This document shows, in pieces, positions 10,870 to 23,727 of a stretch of 64,000 nt of DNA. The position numbers were made by a program, and so were the translations under genes. The notes beneath the pieces were generated by a model, which had not been told where the DNA came from, made no database searches, and worked only from the letters and a program-made list of their open reading frames with translations. Position 1 is the stretch's first letter; each line of letters starts with the position of its first letter. Source of the DNA: Vitellaria paradoxa (taxonomy: Eukaryota; Streptophyta; Magnoliopsida; Ericales; Sapotaceae); contig CM034243.1 in the NCBI GenBank assembly GCA_019916065.1, forward strand, positions 26,500,147 to 26,564,146, in the 5' to 3' direction.

Positions 10870-12240
10870 AATGGCTCCCAAGAACGACTGTTTGAATATT
10901 CTAGATCTAAAAGCTGAAAGCTCCAAATCCGCTACCGGCAACACTAGCTCAAGGTCTACTGCTCAAAGTACTAGCTCGATCACGCAAAGCAAGGTAAAAA
11001 CCATGCTTAAAGCACCAAAACAAGCCCTACTTCTATCGAAATCAACACTTATTTTCAACTCAAGTTCATTGAAGACAACATCCGCATCATCAAGTCTTTT
11101 GGGGGGTAAAGAAGGTGCTGTCACAAAATTAAAGGAAGACGCGTTTGCAATTCTAGAAAAGGCTTTGTCACATCCTTCTATATCTCAATGATTTGATTCA
11201 AGCATCAAGCTCTAATCCAGCCAAAAGGATATTGATGATTCAAGTAGTTTTAAATCCAACTCCCCTCTAAAAACTCCCCAGTCCAAGTTCAAGCCACATG
11301 ATGATTCCAACAGTTCTCAAAGCTTAATAACTATGACTATGATGATGACAAATGCGATGTTGGAGGAGCAAGTAAACTTGCTGTCAATGATTGTAGAGAA
11401 TTTATGCAAGGTGGTGCAAGAACGTAATCACCCAATTGAAGAAATAACGAATAAGCTAAGCAACACTGGAGAATTAAACAAAACTCTTGCTCCTGCAAAA
11501 CTACAAGAGGTGACTGAATCATTCGACAAGCAAAAAGAAACTCCAAAAAGCTTGCTAGTCTCTATTGATGGTTTCATCTTTGTCCATCAATTGAAAGAGT
11601 TCATTTTGGGCACCCTCAAAGACAAGAACGATGAAACCCTAAAATCTTCTAACATGCATGCTAAGTCTTACACCCGTTGCATTGATCAACTGAAGATGCC
11701 TGCTGATTGTCAACCCCTAAAATTCCAGTAATTCGACAGTAAGAGAAATCTAAAGCTACATGTTGCTCACTTTGTGGAAACCTGCAGTAATGTTGGAACT
11801 GATGGAGATCTTCTGGTTAAGTAATTCATTTGAACTCTCAAAGGTAATGCATTTAATTGGTATTGCGATCTAGACACTAGTACCATCGACAGCTAGAATC
11901 AGTCAAAGCAAGAATTTGTTAATAGATTCTACAATGCCCGTCATATCGTGAGTATGATCAAGCTCACCAACTCTCGCTAGTGGGAAGAAGAACTCATCAT
12001 CGACTTTATCAGCAAATGGAGAAATTTGAGCCTCAACAGCAAGGATAGTCTATCTAAAGTTTCGAAAATCGAGATGTGCATTTAGGGCATGCACTGGGGG
12101 TTTTGTTACATCCTTCAAGGTATCAAGCCTAAAACCTTTGAAAAATTGGCTAGCCCATGACATGAAACTCAACATTATAGCAAGCGGTAATCAAGGGCTA
12201 TCAATTTAAGAGTCTCAAAAAGGAAGAAGCAAGCTAGAAA
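10870..12240 (+). pseudogene. gypsy gag, degenerate
   Basis: It starts MAPKNDCLNILDLKAES and is open to 11191, then broken. A coiled-coil-like stretch (EEQVNLLSMIVENLCKVVQ) lies at 11360-11430. From 11720 the capsid-like domain is readable through stops: HVAHFVETCSNVGTDGDLLVK, LKGNAFNWY, then QEFVNRFYNAR and GMHWGFCYILQGIKPKTFEKLA up to about 12160. Family members use this region as Gag. At least six in-frame stops are visible. Confidence 0.75.
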
Positions 12241-13186
12241 ATAATCACAAATGGGGTAAGACTTTCTCTAAAACTTCTAACAAAGAATCTATGTTCATTT
12301 CCACTGCAGTAGTAAGAATTTCCATTTTCCACTGCAGCAGTAAGATTTTCCATTGCATTAGCAAAAATTTCCACATTAGCTAAAACTCCAGCCAAACCTA
12401 AGAAGAAAAAAATAGAGAAGGTTGAATCCACTCAAGAAAAATGATGGAAAAGACTTACGCTTGAAGAAATGTAAGCAAAGGAATATCCGTTTCTTAATTT
12501 TGAAGCTCCTTAAATGCTCGAAGATTTGTTAAATCTAAAGCTCATTGAGTTTCCAGAGATGAAATGCCCTCGAGTAAGCTGATAAAGTTAATGATCAGAA
12601 TTATTGCAAGCATCATCAGTTAATCAGCCATTTTGCTCAGCGATACCTCCTTCTCAAAGAAAAGATTACGCAACTAGCAAGTCAAGGGAAGATCCTCTTA
12701 GAAGAATAAAAGGAGGTAGCGACCACCAACTAAGATTGGAGCTATTGATCCTACACCTGAAAGTTCGATTCCAAGTTTGAAGTTCAATTTGGATCGTTAG
12801 ATCTACTAGTAATATCTTTGTATCAACCTGATTCTTCTGCACAACCAATGACAAGTAAGAGTACTGTAGAAAAAACAATTGATTTGACTGAGGAATGATG
12901 GACTCTTGTTACTCGCAAGAGAAAGAACAAGCCAAAGGGACACCACTCTTAAAATAATTTGCTACAAATAGAAGTTCATAAGGACTAACAAAAAAGAAGT
13001 AGTAGAGGAAGAAAAAAGTCTAAAATGTAGTATCAACTACAATAGTTGAGACTTTTGTTCAACCACAACGTACTCCCATCACTTTATGGGAGTTCTTTCC
13101 AAAATCTTGGTAGAAAGCTAATCAACATGATCTTAAGACTGTTATATGCTATGTCATGAATGTAGAAGAACCACCTGAAGAAAGAG

Positions 13187-13720
13187 TTGAATCATCTTCA
13201 GCACACACATAAACATAAGAGGAACTTAACTTCAAAACTTGTGCTTGGTTCAACACCACACAATCACCCTCTTTTCATCTCTGCCTATACATGTGAACAA
13301 AGATTGAATAGTATGATTGTTGATAGCGAATCAACAATCAACTTTCTATTTTTTCGCGTGATGAAGAAATTAAGTATCGGTATGGATGAATTGTCTCGTA
13401 GTTGCTTGATGACTCAAGGCTTTAATCAAGGGGGACAGAGAGTGATTGAAGTAATCTGTCTTAACTTTCTTACTAATAATATGACATCGACTGCATTGTT
13501 GTACGTGATTTATGTCAGAATTTCGTACAATATGCTGTTGGGACGACCTTGGATCCATGAGAATGGTGTGGTTTTTCCTACTCTCCATCAGTACCTCAAG
13601 TACTATTGTGATAATGAAGTCAAAAGAATTGTAACTGATGGAAAGCCAATCACCGAAGCTGAATCACAGTTTGCTGATGCTAAGTTCTACTTGGCACACA
13701 TTATGGTGGAAAAACTATAA
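13187..13720 (+). pseudogene. gypsy aspartic protease domain
   Basis: This is the longest open piece of the element, 177 codons. It shows FISAYTCEQRLNSMIVDSES (normally VDxGSxxN, so the catalytic region is altered), FNQGGQRVIEVICL, YVIYVRISYNMLLGRPWIHENG and TEAESQFADAKFY. All are hallmark protease-to-RT linker motifs of this plant gypsy lineage. Upstream and downstream frames are broken, so no functional polyprotein can be made. Confidence 0.75.
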
Positions 13721-14849
13721 CCAGTTAGTACCTCATCAACATACAAATTACAACGAGGTGATAATCCATCAAATAGAAAGAATAACATCATTGCTAATCA
13801 CAATCCTATTGAAAGTTCTGATGATGAAAATGAGGAAAAAGGGGTTAAGAAGACAACTTCAGTACTTGATACACACCAATGGCTAGAAAAGTTAATGATC
13901 AAACCTTGGATGGAATTATTGTCCTCATCACCAACACCAATCAAAGGTGATTATGCCAATCCTAGGATTTGTTCAGAAAACACAAAGTCTAAAAGTAGAT
14001 CATGGTGACTTACCTTCAACACGCACAAATGAAGGTTTTGATCCAAATACATATAAACTCCTTGCAAAAGCTGGATATAATTCAAAGGAGTCTTCCACCT
14101 TAGGAAAGCTACCACCAGAAGCTAATGAACAAAATCTGCATGGATTGAACTCAACTCAAAAGATACTATAAGAAAATGGATATGCTGTGTAGAAATCTTG
14201 GTCAAGCCTTGGTTTTACTCCACCTGCTTCGACGCATATCATCATAAAGAAATCAGCTAATTACATTGAGAAAGAAGAATCACCAATCAAGCATTCTGTC
14301 TTTGATCATTTGAAACACGTAAATCCACAAACTTCAATTGTCAATCGTTTAGAATAAATAAATCCACAAACGTCAACTTCTGATTGCTTGGAAAAAAAAA
14401 ACAAATCCAAGAGTATTAGTCTTTGACCACTTGTTAAAAGGCTAACTCTTTGGTCAATTGGGGACAAGAAAGTTGGCATCAAATGAAGTTGTCACATCTG
14501 TAGTGCCTTAAAAATCTGTCAAAAATAGGTTAAGAATAGCTAAGAAGACCATTGAGAAGAAAGAAAAGATCAATGCCATCTTAATAGATCCTAAATATCT
14601 CAAAAGTAAAATACGATCTCGAATGAAGCATCATACTACTTTGGTAGTGACAACTGAAGAAGAATTGAAGGTAAATCGACAAACGGTAGTAGTCACGAGA
14701 TCCTTAATCCTCTACTGGGACATCAAATACCATCTCTACTGGAAAGAACATTGAATACTCATTTCACATCAGTGCAAATGATGAAGAAATTTAAGAAGAA
14801 AAGGAAGCTGAAGATACTTCGTCGAAACTTGAAGAAAGTGTTAAGTTCA

Positions 14850-16780
14850 CTGTTGATGACTTAAAAGAAATCAACCATAGTACTCTAGAAGACCCTCGAC
14901 CAATTTAGATCAGTGCTTTTCTTAATCTTAAGAAAGAAAAGGCTTGTGTTGAGCTTCTTACAGAGTATAAGGATGTATTCGCCTAGAGTTATAAAGAAAT
15001 GCCTGTATTAGACCCTAAAGTTATCGTTCATCATTTAGCAGTAAAGCGGGGTGTCTGTGCAATTAAACAAGCTCAACGTCGATTTCAACCACAAGTTGAT
15101 TCCAAGGATTGAAGCCAAGGTCACTAAACTCATTGAGGTTTGATTTATTCGAGAATTCAAGTATCCAACTTGGATCTTAAGTATTATCCCTATAAAAAAG
15201 AAGAATAGACAAATTCGAATATGCATTTACTTTTGAGACCTCAACCATACTTGCCCAAAAGATGACTTTTCGCTTCCATTGACAGAACTTATGGTGGATG
15301 CTACCACTGGTCATGAAGCCTTATCCTTATAGATGGATCGTCTGATTATAATCAAATTCATATGGCGTTGTGAGATAAAGAGTTAATAACTTTTCATATA
15401 CCTAAAGACATTTACTGTTACAAAGAATGCTATTTAAATTGAAGAATGTAGGGGCCACTTATCAAAGAGCAATGCAAAAGATCTTCGACAACATCCTTCA
15501 CAAAAAAATTAAATGCTACATGGATGATCTTATTGTAAAGTCAATAAAGAGAGCAGATCATCTTCAAGATCTAAAGAAGGTGTTCAACTGCCTACGTCGA
15601 TACTAGCTCAAGATGAATATTTTGAAGTGCGCTTTTGGTGTTACATCTGCAAAGTTCCTTAGGTTCATTGTACATTATCGCAGTGTTGAAATAGACCAAA
15701 CAAAGATTGATGCTATCTCGAAGATACTTGAACCTCAAAATATTCATAAGCTTAAGAGTCTACAAGGGCATTTAGCCTATTTTCGACTATTCATTTCTAG
15801 CTAGTCGTTGTCAACCATTTAGTTGGATAATGAAGAAAAAAGTTTTGTACGAATGAAATGAAACATGCAGCAATGCTTTTACAAGTATTAAGTAGTATTT
15901 GATAAAATCACCAGTATTGGCTACTCTTATTCTTAGGAAGCCATTGGTTCTGTACATTGCTGTACAAGAATGACTTATTAGGACTTTACTTACTTAAGAA
16001 AATGAAAAGGGAAAAGAAAATACCCTTTACTATTTTAGTATGACGATGACCCCCAATGAGCTAAACTACTCGCCAATCGAGAAGATGTGTTTGGCCTTAG
16101 TGTTTGCAATTCAAAAGTTGTGGCATTATTTTCAATCTCATACTGTTTATCTCATCTCTAAAGCCAATCTTGTCAAGTATATCATGTCAAAATTGGTCTA
16201 GTCCAGTCAATTACAAGGTAGTTTCTTTTTCTTCAAGAATTTGAGATCATTTACATACCTTAAAAGATAGTTAAAGAACAAGCCTTAGCTGATTTCCTAG
16301 GTAATCATCTTATACCTACTGATTAGGAGCTATCAGAAAGACAGCCAAGCAAAAATGCCCTATATGTGGAAGTTTGACAACCATAGAAGATGTATTTCGA
16401 TGGAGTAGCTTAGTGCAGTGGTGCAAGAGCTAGTATAATGTTTCTCACTCCTGAAGGAGATATGTTTCCTTATGCCTTCACTTTTGCATAGCTCTGTTCA
16501 AACAATGAAGCTAAATATTAAGTACTCATACTTGAGTTGGAAATGGCTATCGACATGAAGCAGGTTGAACTCAATGTATATGGAGATTTAAAATTAATAA
16601 TCAATCAGTTGTTAAACATTTATAGAGTAAAGAAGCTTGAACTTATTCCTTACTATAACTATGCAACTCAATTGATATGATGGCTTGGCAGCATTACCTT
16701 AGAACATGTGCCAAATAAAGACAGGTGGATTCTCTTGCTAAACTTGCTTCAATACTTACATTGCCTAATCAAGAGACATG
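14850..16780 (+). pseudogene. gypsy reverse transcriptase and RNase H, degenerate
   Basis: The linker reads LLTEYKDVFA near 14950, followed by VHHLAVK. RT motifs are recognisable across frames: QIRICI near 15210, KDDFSLPLTELMVDATTGHEAL near 15265, YQRAMQKIFDNILH near 15460, and CYMDDLIVKS near 15512-15540 (the YxDD catalytic box as YMDD). KCAFGVTSAKFL is near 15615. The tether and RNase H follow, with FSMTMTPNELNYSPIEKMCLALVFA near 16040, MYFDGVA near 16390 and SNNEAKY near 16500. Stops occur throughout. Confidence 0.75.
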
Positions 16781-16949
16781 AATCACAAATTTGTCAAAGA
16801 TGGATTGTCCTGCTGCTCTTCGATGATGGAGATGATGATAAAAGAAAAGTAAATGCAATCCCAATCTTTGAAATTGAAGAAAATGATTGGCGTCAACTAC
16901 TTGTTGATTATCTACTCCATTAAAAGTTGCCAAAAGATCCACATAAAAG

Positions 16950-18130
16950 AATAAACATAAAGCGTTGAGCCTTAAGGTTTGTTTACTACAAGGATACACT
17001 CTATCGTTACTCATTCGAAGGACTATTCATCCGTTGCCTAGAAGAGAGTAAAGTTACATAAAATTTAGAAGAAGCTCACTCTGGTGTGTGTGGCACTCAT
17101 CAATTTGGTCTGAAACTTCACTTTCAAATCAAAAGAATTGGCTACTACTGGCCTACGATGGTGAAAGACTCTATAGAGTACGCCAAGAAATGTCAAGCTT
17201 GTCAATTTCATTAAAATTCTATACATAAACCACCAGAATTACTCCATCTAGCTGTTGTTTCTTAGCCGTTTGAAGCATAGGGGCCAAAGATAATGGGGTT
17301 GTTGCCTAAGTCTTCTGCTAGTCATTTGTACATTTTGGTAGCAATTGATTACTTCTCTAAGTAAGTTGAAGCTATCCATTAAAAGAAATTAAAAGAAAAA
17401 TGTCATGGATTTCATTTGCACTTATATCATCTTAAGATATGGTGTGCCATGATACATCATCACTGATAATGGAAGCCTGTCGACAATAGTTTGATGAACA
17501 AGTTGTGTGAGAAGTTCAGCTTCAAATATCACAGCTGTTCTATGTACAATGCACCTGCAAATGGTCTCGCTAAGGCACTCAACAAGACTCTTGGAAATTT
17601 GTCAAAGAAGGTGATCATAAAGTCAAAGTGAGACTGGCATAAGAGAAATGGAGAAGCTTTTTGGGCTTATTAAACAACATATTGAACATTTACACAAGCT
17701 ACTCCTTATGCTTTGGTATATGGCGTGAAAGCTGTTCTCCCCCCTCGAGTATCAAATCCCATCATTATGGATTGTTTTTCAATAAGGTCTCACTTAGGAA
17801 AAAAATGCTTGCCCGCGACTAAAAGAATTAGAAGCATTTGATAAAAAGAGACTTGGTGCACAGTAATGTTTAGAATGTTGCCAAGCTCGTCTTTCTAGAG
17901 CATTCAACAAAAGAGTCCGCCCTCAATCCTTTCAGAAAGGAGACTTGGTAGTCGCTATGAGAAGAACCATCATTACCACTCATCATACAAGAAACAAGTT
18001 TAACTCAAAATCCAATGACCTATATTTGGTACAAGAAGTCTACTTAAATGGAGCATACAAGATAGTTACAGGAGATAGCTTGAGAAACGACCCTATAAAT
18101 GGCAAATTCTTAAAGCACTAATATCCTTAA
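16950..18130 (+). pseudogene. gypsy integrase, degenerate
   Basis: The zinc-binding HHCC-type start is near 17090 (EEAHSGVCGTHQFGLKLHFQIKR, then CQACQFH near 17195). The core includes SSASHLYILVAIDYFSK near 17310, a disrupted second Asp region near 17460 and SRAFNKRVRPQSFQKGDLVV near 17895, which is the C-terminal integrase motif of plant gypsy elements. Several stops show decay. It lies in the expected place after RNase H. Confidence 0.7.
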
Positions 18131-18194
18131 AAATCCTATACTACTCCTGACTTATATGAGTATAAACTGTGAAAGGCGTAAAAAAAGAATAGAA

Positions 18195-18542
18195 CTACAC
18201 TTGGCTTGATCCCCACCTTAGGTGCGTATGGAACTTGGACTCTGTTCCAAGTTTAGTCATTCATTAAAAAAAAAAATCCAATTTAATAAACTACGCTTGG
18301 CTTGATCCCATCTTGGGTACGTAAGCAACTTGGAATCTATTCAAAGTTTAGTCATTCATTCAAAGAAAAAAAATGAACTACGCTTGGCATGATCCCATCT
18401 CAGGTATGTAGGCAACTTGGAGTTTGTTCCAAGTTCAGTCATTCATTAAAAAAAAAATTCCATTTTGATGAATTATGCTTGGCTTGATCCTATCTTGGGT
18501 ACGTAGGCAGTTTGAAATCCTATTTCAAACCAGTCATCTAGT
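18195..18542 (+). repeat. tandem repeat, four units of about 87-96 bp
   Basis: The unit begins CTACGCTTGGCTTGATCCCAT, continues with GGGTACGTAGGCAACTTGG, and ends with AGTTTAGTCATTCATT plus a poly-A stretch. Four copies start at about 18195, 18291, 18378 and 18474. The array lies just downstream of the integrase in the gypsy 3' region. Similar ACGTAGGCAACTT-type sequences are common in 3' regions of plant gypsy elements. Confidence 0.85.
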
Positions 18543-18559
18543 CAAAAAAATTTTCTAAT

Positions 18560-19130
18560 CATGAATAATGAATTCATAATTTATACTCTTATGATAAAAC
18601 TTGTAATACGCTAAGAACATCTCCCAGAAGTTTTCCGATATCAAGGCGATCACTTAATAGCAGGAAATAATCAACATCATAATCTTTAGAATAAAGTGAA
18701 GATTACAAGAACAATGCTTTTGAAGATGACTTTTGACAATGAATTTTATCGTAGAAACGAATAGTACCCACTAACTAAGTAAGCTCTAAGAAAAGATTGG
18801 AGGAGTCACACTAATCCAACTTAAAACCCAATCTCCTAGATAGAACCTCCTTAGATATTTATGTATTCATATTATCACATTGCACCAAATAGGATTTGCC
18901 TTTAGCAAATATCAAGAAAAATGGAGAATCTTCTATCAATAAGTGAATAATTATTGAAGGTAACCATAATTTGAAAGAAAGTAATCACAACATCTTAGGG
19001 ATCTCACATAGAGATTCCTAAGACCTTTAATGCTTTCCTAATACCCCCAGGGATCTGATATAAGGATTCTTAAGGCCTTTAATATAGTCCCCAAGTTAGC
19101 TTTAAAGGTCTAGAGGCACGAAAAAACTTT
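18560..19130. other. gypsy 3' region, non-coding
   Basis: This sits between the two repeat arrays. A short direct repeat (AGGGATCTCACATAGAGATTCCTAAGACCTTTAATGC-like, near 18995 and 19047) is visible, and no gene. Confidence 0.5.
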
Positions 19131-20247
19131 CAATCTTGAATTCAGTGCCGAAGCCGAATTCAAAGGCATTGGCTAATGGTGGCGTGAATGGATGCTGGCA
19201 CGAACAAACTGTCAGATATATATTGGCACAAACGGATATTGGCACAAACAAACTTTCAAGCCCAAATTATTACCAAAGCCGAATTCAAAGGCTCTACCTG
19301 ATGTAGGCGCGAATGGATGCTGGCATAAATAAACTTTTAGCCCTGAATTTTAGATGCTGACTCGAACAACTTTCAACCTTAAATTCTTACTGAAACTGAC
19401 TTCAAAGGCTTTGGCTAATTTAGACGCAAATGGATGTTGGTTCAAACAAACTTTTAGCCCCCAAATTCTTATCGAAGCTAAATTCAAAAGTTCTTTCTGA
19501 TGCAGGCGTGAACAGATGCTAGCACGAGCAACTTTCAACCCTAAATTATTACCAAACCCAAATTCAAAGGTTCTAACTGATGTAGGCCTAAAGTGAAGAA
19601 ATTTTCTAATAATAAAAGCTCGAACTGCTAAAGTCTTCAAATAATGAAAGCTCCAATTGATGAAATCTTCAAATAATAAAATCTCGAACTACTGAAGTCT
19701 TCAAATAATAAAAGCTCGAAGTGATAAAATGTTCAAATAATAAAAGCTTGAATTGATGATGACTTGAAATAATAAAAACTTAGGCGTGAACAGATGTTGG
19801 CACGAACAAACTTTCAGTTCTGAATTATTATTGAAACCCATTTCAAAGGCTCTGGCTAATGTAGGTGCGATGGATGCTAACTCGAACAACTTTCAACCCT
19901 AAATTGTTACTGAAATCGAATTCAAAATCTCTAGCTGATGTAGGCATGAACGGATGCTAGCATGAACAAACTTTTAGCCCCGAATTTTTGTCAAAATTGA
20001 ATTCAAAGGCTCTTGTTGATGTAAGCATGAACAGATGCTAGCATGAACAACTTTCAACCCTAAATTCTTATCGAAGTTGAATTCAAAGGCTATAGCTGAT
20101 GTAGGCTTGAAGTGAAGAAATCTTCCAATAATAAAAGCTCAAATTATTGAAATTTTCAAATAACAAAAGCTCAAAGTGATGAAACCTTCAAATAATAAAA
20201 TCTCGAATTACTAAAGTCTTCAAATAATAAAAGCTCGAAATGATGAA
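19130..20247. repeat. compound tandem array, about 90-130-bp and 32-34-bp units
   Basis: One family of units carries GATGTAGGCGTGAACGGATGCTAGCACGAAC, then AACTTTCAACCCTAAATTCTTACCGAAGC and GAATTCAAAGGCTCTGGCT, with about eight diverged copies from 19130 to 20110. A second short unit, AAATAATAAAAGCTCGAACTGATGAAGTCTTC, occurs many times at 19600-19780 and 20110-20247. It resumes after the nested solo LTR at 21847. Confidence 0.8.
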
Positions 20248-21846
20248 TATTGGCCCAAGGTTTATAAAGTTAGTTTTATAATTGATTTTTATGATAACAA
20301 ATATTGAATTAAATTTTCACAATTAATTTTCAAATAGACATTGTATAAAATGTTACAATTCATTTGATAAATTCAAGATAATAGAGTTGGAAGAGATTGA
20401 TATTATTTTTTAGATATTTTCACATAATTTGGATGAAGGAATAAAGGAATTTCAAAGTTAGGAGTAATAGAAATCAAAGTAAGATAAAGATTTGAACGAG
20501 GTTAACTCGGATAAATGGAGAAATCAGACACATGTTAGTATATAGATGATATCATAAGATCCAACGGTTCAATTTTCATGAAATTTTAATATAGTAAACT
20601 AGACTTCCATATCTACAACTTTACCAAAGGAAAGTGTTTGTGGATCTGAAGTTACAATATCAAAAAATGAGTTGGAATATTAGTCATTACAGAAAATATT
20701 TTAATTCTGGATCCTGGAGCTAGTCTTAGTTTTTGAGACATAACTCATAATCTACAGCTTTAAAAATTCTAATTTTTGATGTGTGAAAATAAGACTCAAA
20801 AATATACAACTTTTGTAGTTTAAGTTTCTTCTAATTCTAAACGTATCATGGTGATACAGAAGCTTAAACTGGAAACACAGATTTAGAATGTCAGAAAAAG
20901 CTATCAGAAGCTGGTCTCTGTTCAGGAGCCATATCTGACTATCTGACCGTTAGATAAATCTCAAAATTTGACACGTGATAACTGACGTATATATCTACAA
21001 AGTCTTTACTTTGGAGCAATGTCATATTTGAACGTTATGAGGGTAAAAAAGGGTCACAAATGTATCTCAAAATATCTGAATCTGAAAGACAGCATTGGAA
21101 GCAAGGAATTTCAATTTCTTTAAAGGGCAAAAGTATCTTTTCACTTAGTAACGGCCATTTAGAGATTTTCATCTATAAATAGAGCCTCAAACTCAGATTC
21201 AAGAGGAGGAAGAAGGCAATAAAGAAGTGTTTACAAAGAGATACAAGAAATTCCGTAACTTTGCAAACATAGAGTGATTTCTTCCCACACTTGTGCTTCA
21301 TCTTTCATATTCAACTTGTGAGAATTTCTTTTTGATTTGATTGAGTTTTAAACTCATCATTGTTGTTGTAAGAAAGGGAAATTTAAAGCTCTTTTAATTT
21401 GTGAGAGTTGGGTGAGCTCTTCTTAGTTTTGGTTCAAGTGTTAGAACCAAAACAAGAGACTTTCTTTGAGAGAGACTTGTGTGAGTGATTTGGGGATAAA
21501 ATCACTTGGGAAAAGTTTCTAGCACCTTGGGAAGCTAGTGTGTAATAAGCTTTTCAAAGAATAGTGGAGAAATCTTAAGGAAGGTCTTGGGGAGTGGACG
21601 TAGGCAACATCGAAGCCGAACCACTATAAATCGATTGTGTTTGCTTCTCTTCCCTTCTCTTTATATTTATTGCAAACACTAGCGCTCACTCTTCATTCAC
21701 AAATATTGAATAATTTTTTTTTAGTGTATTTCATATTTAACTATCTTTTTCATCTTGACATATTTGTTTTAGGGTTGAAATTTTTATTTGTAAAATTTTT
21801 AAGCAACCCTATTCACCTCCCTCTAGTGTTGCTATTTGGGACAATA
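20248..21846 (+). mobile_element. SIRE-type copia solo LTR with 5-bp target duplication
   Basis: This is a 1599-bp LTR with no internal region. It starts TATTGGCCCAAGG (canonical TGTTGGCCC) and ends TTGGGACAATA. The flanks are identical 5-bp sequences ATGAA at 20243-20247 and 21847-21851, which mark a true insertion followed by LTR-LTR recombination. It is the reverse complement of the LTR at 62390-63730. A TATA box (TATAAATA) is at about 21174-21181. It sits inside the short-unit tandem array of the gypsy element. Confidence 0.9.
21174..21181 (+). promoter_or_regulatory. TATA box of the solo LTR
   Basis: TATAAATA is followed by GAGCCTC, in the expected U3/R region of the LTR. This part is missing from the related LTR at 62390-63730. 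Confidence 0.6.
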
Positions 21847-22275
21847 ATGAAGTTTTCAAATAATAAAAGCTTGAACTAATGAAGGCTTGAAATAATAAAA
21901 ACTTGAACGAATGAAGTGTTCAATTAATAGAGAGCTTGAACTAATGAAGTCTTCAATTAATAGAAAGCTCGAACTGATGAAGGCTTGAAATTATAAAAAC
22001 TTGAACGGATAAAGTCTTCAATTAATAGAAAGCTTGAACTAATAAAGTTTTCAATTAATAGAAAGCTCGAACTCATGAAAGCTTGAAATAATAAAAGATC
22101 GAATGGATGAAATCTTCAATTAATAGAAAACTTGAACTAATGAAGTCTTCAATTAGTAGAAAACTTGAACTAATGAAATCTTCAATTAATAGAAAGCTCG
22201 AACTGATAAAGGTTTGAAATAACAAAAACTCAAATTGATAAAGTCTTCAATAAATAAAAGGCTTGAACAAATAAT
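21847..22275. repeat. short-unit tandem array, right part
   Basis: Units of about 32-36 bp (AATTAATAGAAAGCTCGAACTGATGAAGTCTTC) continue the array interrupted by the solo LTR. About twelve diverged copies are present. Confidence 0.8.
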
Positions 22276-22389
22276 GCCGAAACAGAGATCAAACTCTAGT
22301 TGGCGAAAGTTTGAACAGATATAACCTCGAATTCAATGTTAAAGTAAAATTCAAAAACTCTGGTTGATATAAGCTCACATAGATGTAGT

Positions 22390-22690
22390 CTTTAAATTGA
22401 TAGAGTCAAAAGTCAGCAAGTTGAAAAATTACAAAATTAAAATCTTAAAGTTGAGATGCAAGATACTAAAAAAAGGGGTTAGCAAAAAAAAAAAAAAGTG
22501 TAGCATGAAAAAAATAATTGCAGCGTATAAAAAGAAAAAAAAAAAAGCACAAGCATTCTGTCCGTGCAAAGAAAAAAAAAAGGGCATTCAGTGTTCGCCC
22601 AAGAAGAAAAGAAAAAGGAAAGAAAAAAAAAAAAAATCTCATGCCGATAACGAGTCTGGAAAGGTACCATGCCAATCAAATATGCACTGA
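22390..22690 (+). other. purine-rich tract of the gypsy 3' region
   Basis: Long A/G-only runs are interrupted by short mixed sequence, for example at 22476-22498, 22532-22546 and 22606-22636. It could mark the polypurine region before the 3' LTR, but it lies 1.7 kb upstream of it. The lysine-rich reading frame across it is a by-product of the A-rich bases. Confidence 0.5.
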
Positions 22691-23693
22691 TATGCATATA
22701 AACTTTTTGAAAGCACTTCTGAATTTTAGCTATAAAATATCCTGATGGGATTTGTTAGAAGTGATGAGATGACTAGTTTTGAAGAAAACAAATGCATTGG
22801 TTTTACCTTTGACTTTTTCTTTGAACGGTCTTGTAATCTGAGATGCAATTTTAAGTCTCTTACGTTGGGGTGTGTCTGAAATGTTAAAAAGTGAGATAAA
22901 AATTCAACAAGAAGTAGGTTCTGTTTTACAAGAAGTAGCTGGTAACTGTAATAAAAGCTCCGTTTGATAAAAAGTAACTAGCAGTTGAGTTACCAATTAT
23001 TAATTTTTTGATTTTTTCTAAAATAATTAAATTTGTTCTCTGACATTTTAATTTTCTTTTAAACCTTCAATGGTAAAAATGTTAAATTAATAAAAAGTAA
23101 AAAAGTTAGTTACTAAAAAGTTAATTTTTTCCCTTTCCAAACACAAAAAAGTTAATTTTTTTACTTCCCAAACCAAACCAAAATGAGATAAGTGTGAGTT
23201 TGTAATTCATATAATGCGGTAAAAAATGAATAACTTTTAGAGATTTTTAAGAATTTTTCAAATTTTCTACCAAACTAAACGCAGTCTATATTTTGGCAAA
23301 GCAGACCGCTGCAAAAATAATAGGAGGAATTCTCTCTGCTGCACTAGAAAGAAAGAAAAAAGAAGATATAGTGTCCTATCTCACCAGCGGAAGAAGAATA
23401 AAGATGTCTGCATTGCACCACTTCACCGGAAATTATTTTGAATTGAAGAAAACAATGGATGAAGGGTTTTTTATATAGACAAAATTAAATCTTACTTCAA
23501 TTATGATTTGATTTTCTTACAAGCTTATCAGAATTCTGATCAAATTCCAAGAAGAACGAACCTCAATTAAATTAGGATTGTTAAAAGGGAGGTAAATTTC
23601 AAGTCCAAATCATACTAGAATTAAAAACTAATTCCAATCTTTCTAGTCTCCTGCAGCACAATGAACCATGGAAGATCTGATATGGCATCCAAA

Positions 23694-23727
<34 letters not shown>

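Noticed and set aside
22397..22745. Lysine-rich and phenylalanine-rich open frames on both strands
   Set aside because: They are produced by long A/G runs. Translation of homopolymer tracts is not evidence of coding.
23293..23478. 61-codon frame starting MAKQTAAKIIGG
   Set aside because: Too short, no known family, flanked by MITE-like and repeat sequence. Kept only as part of the spacer description.
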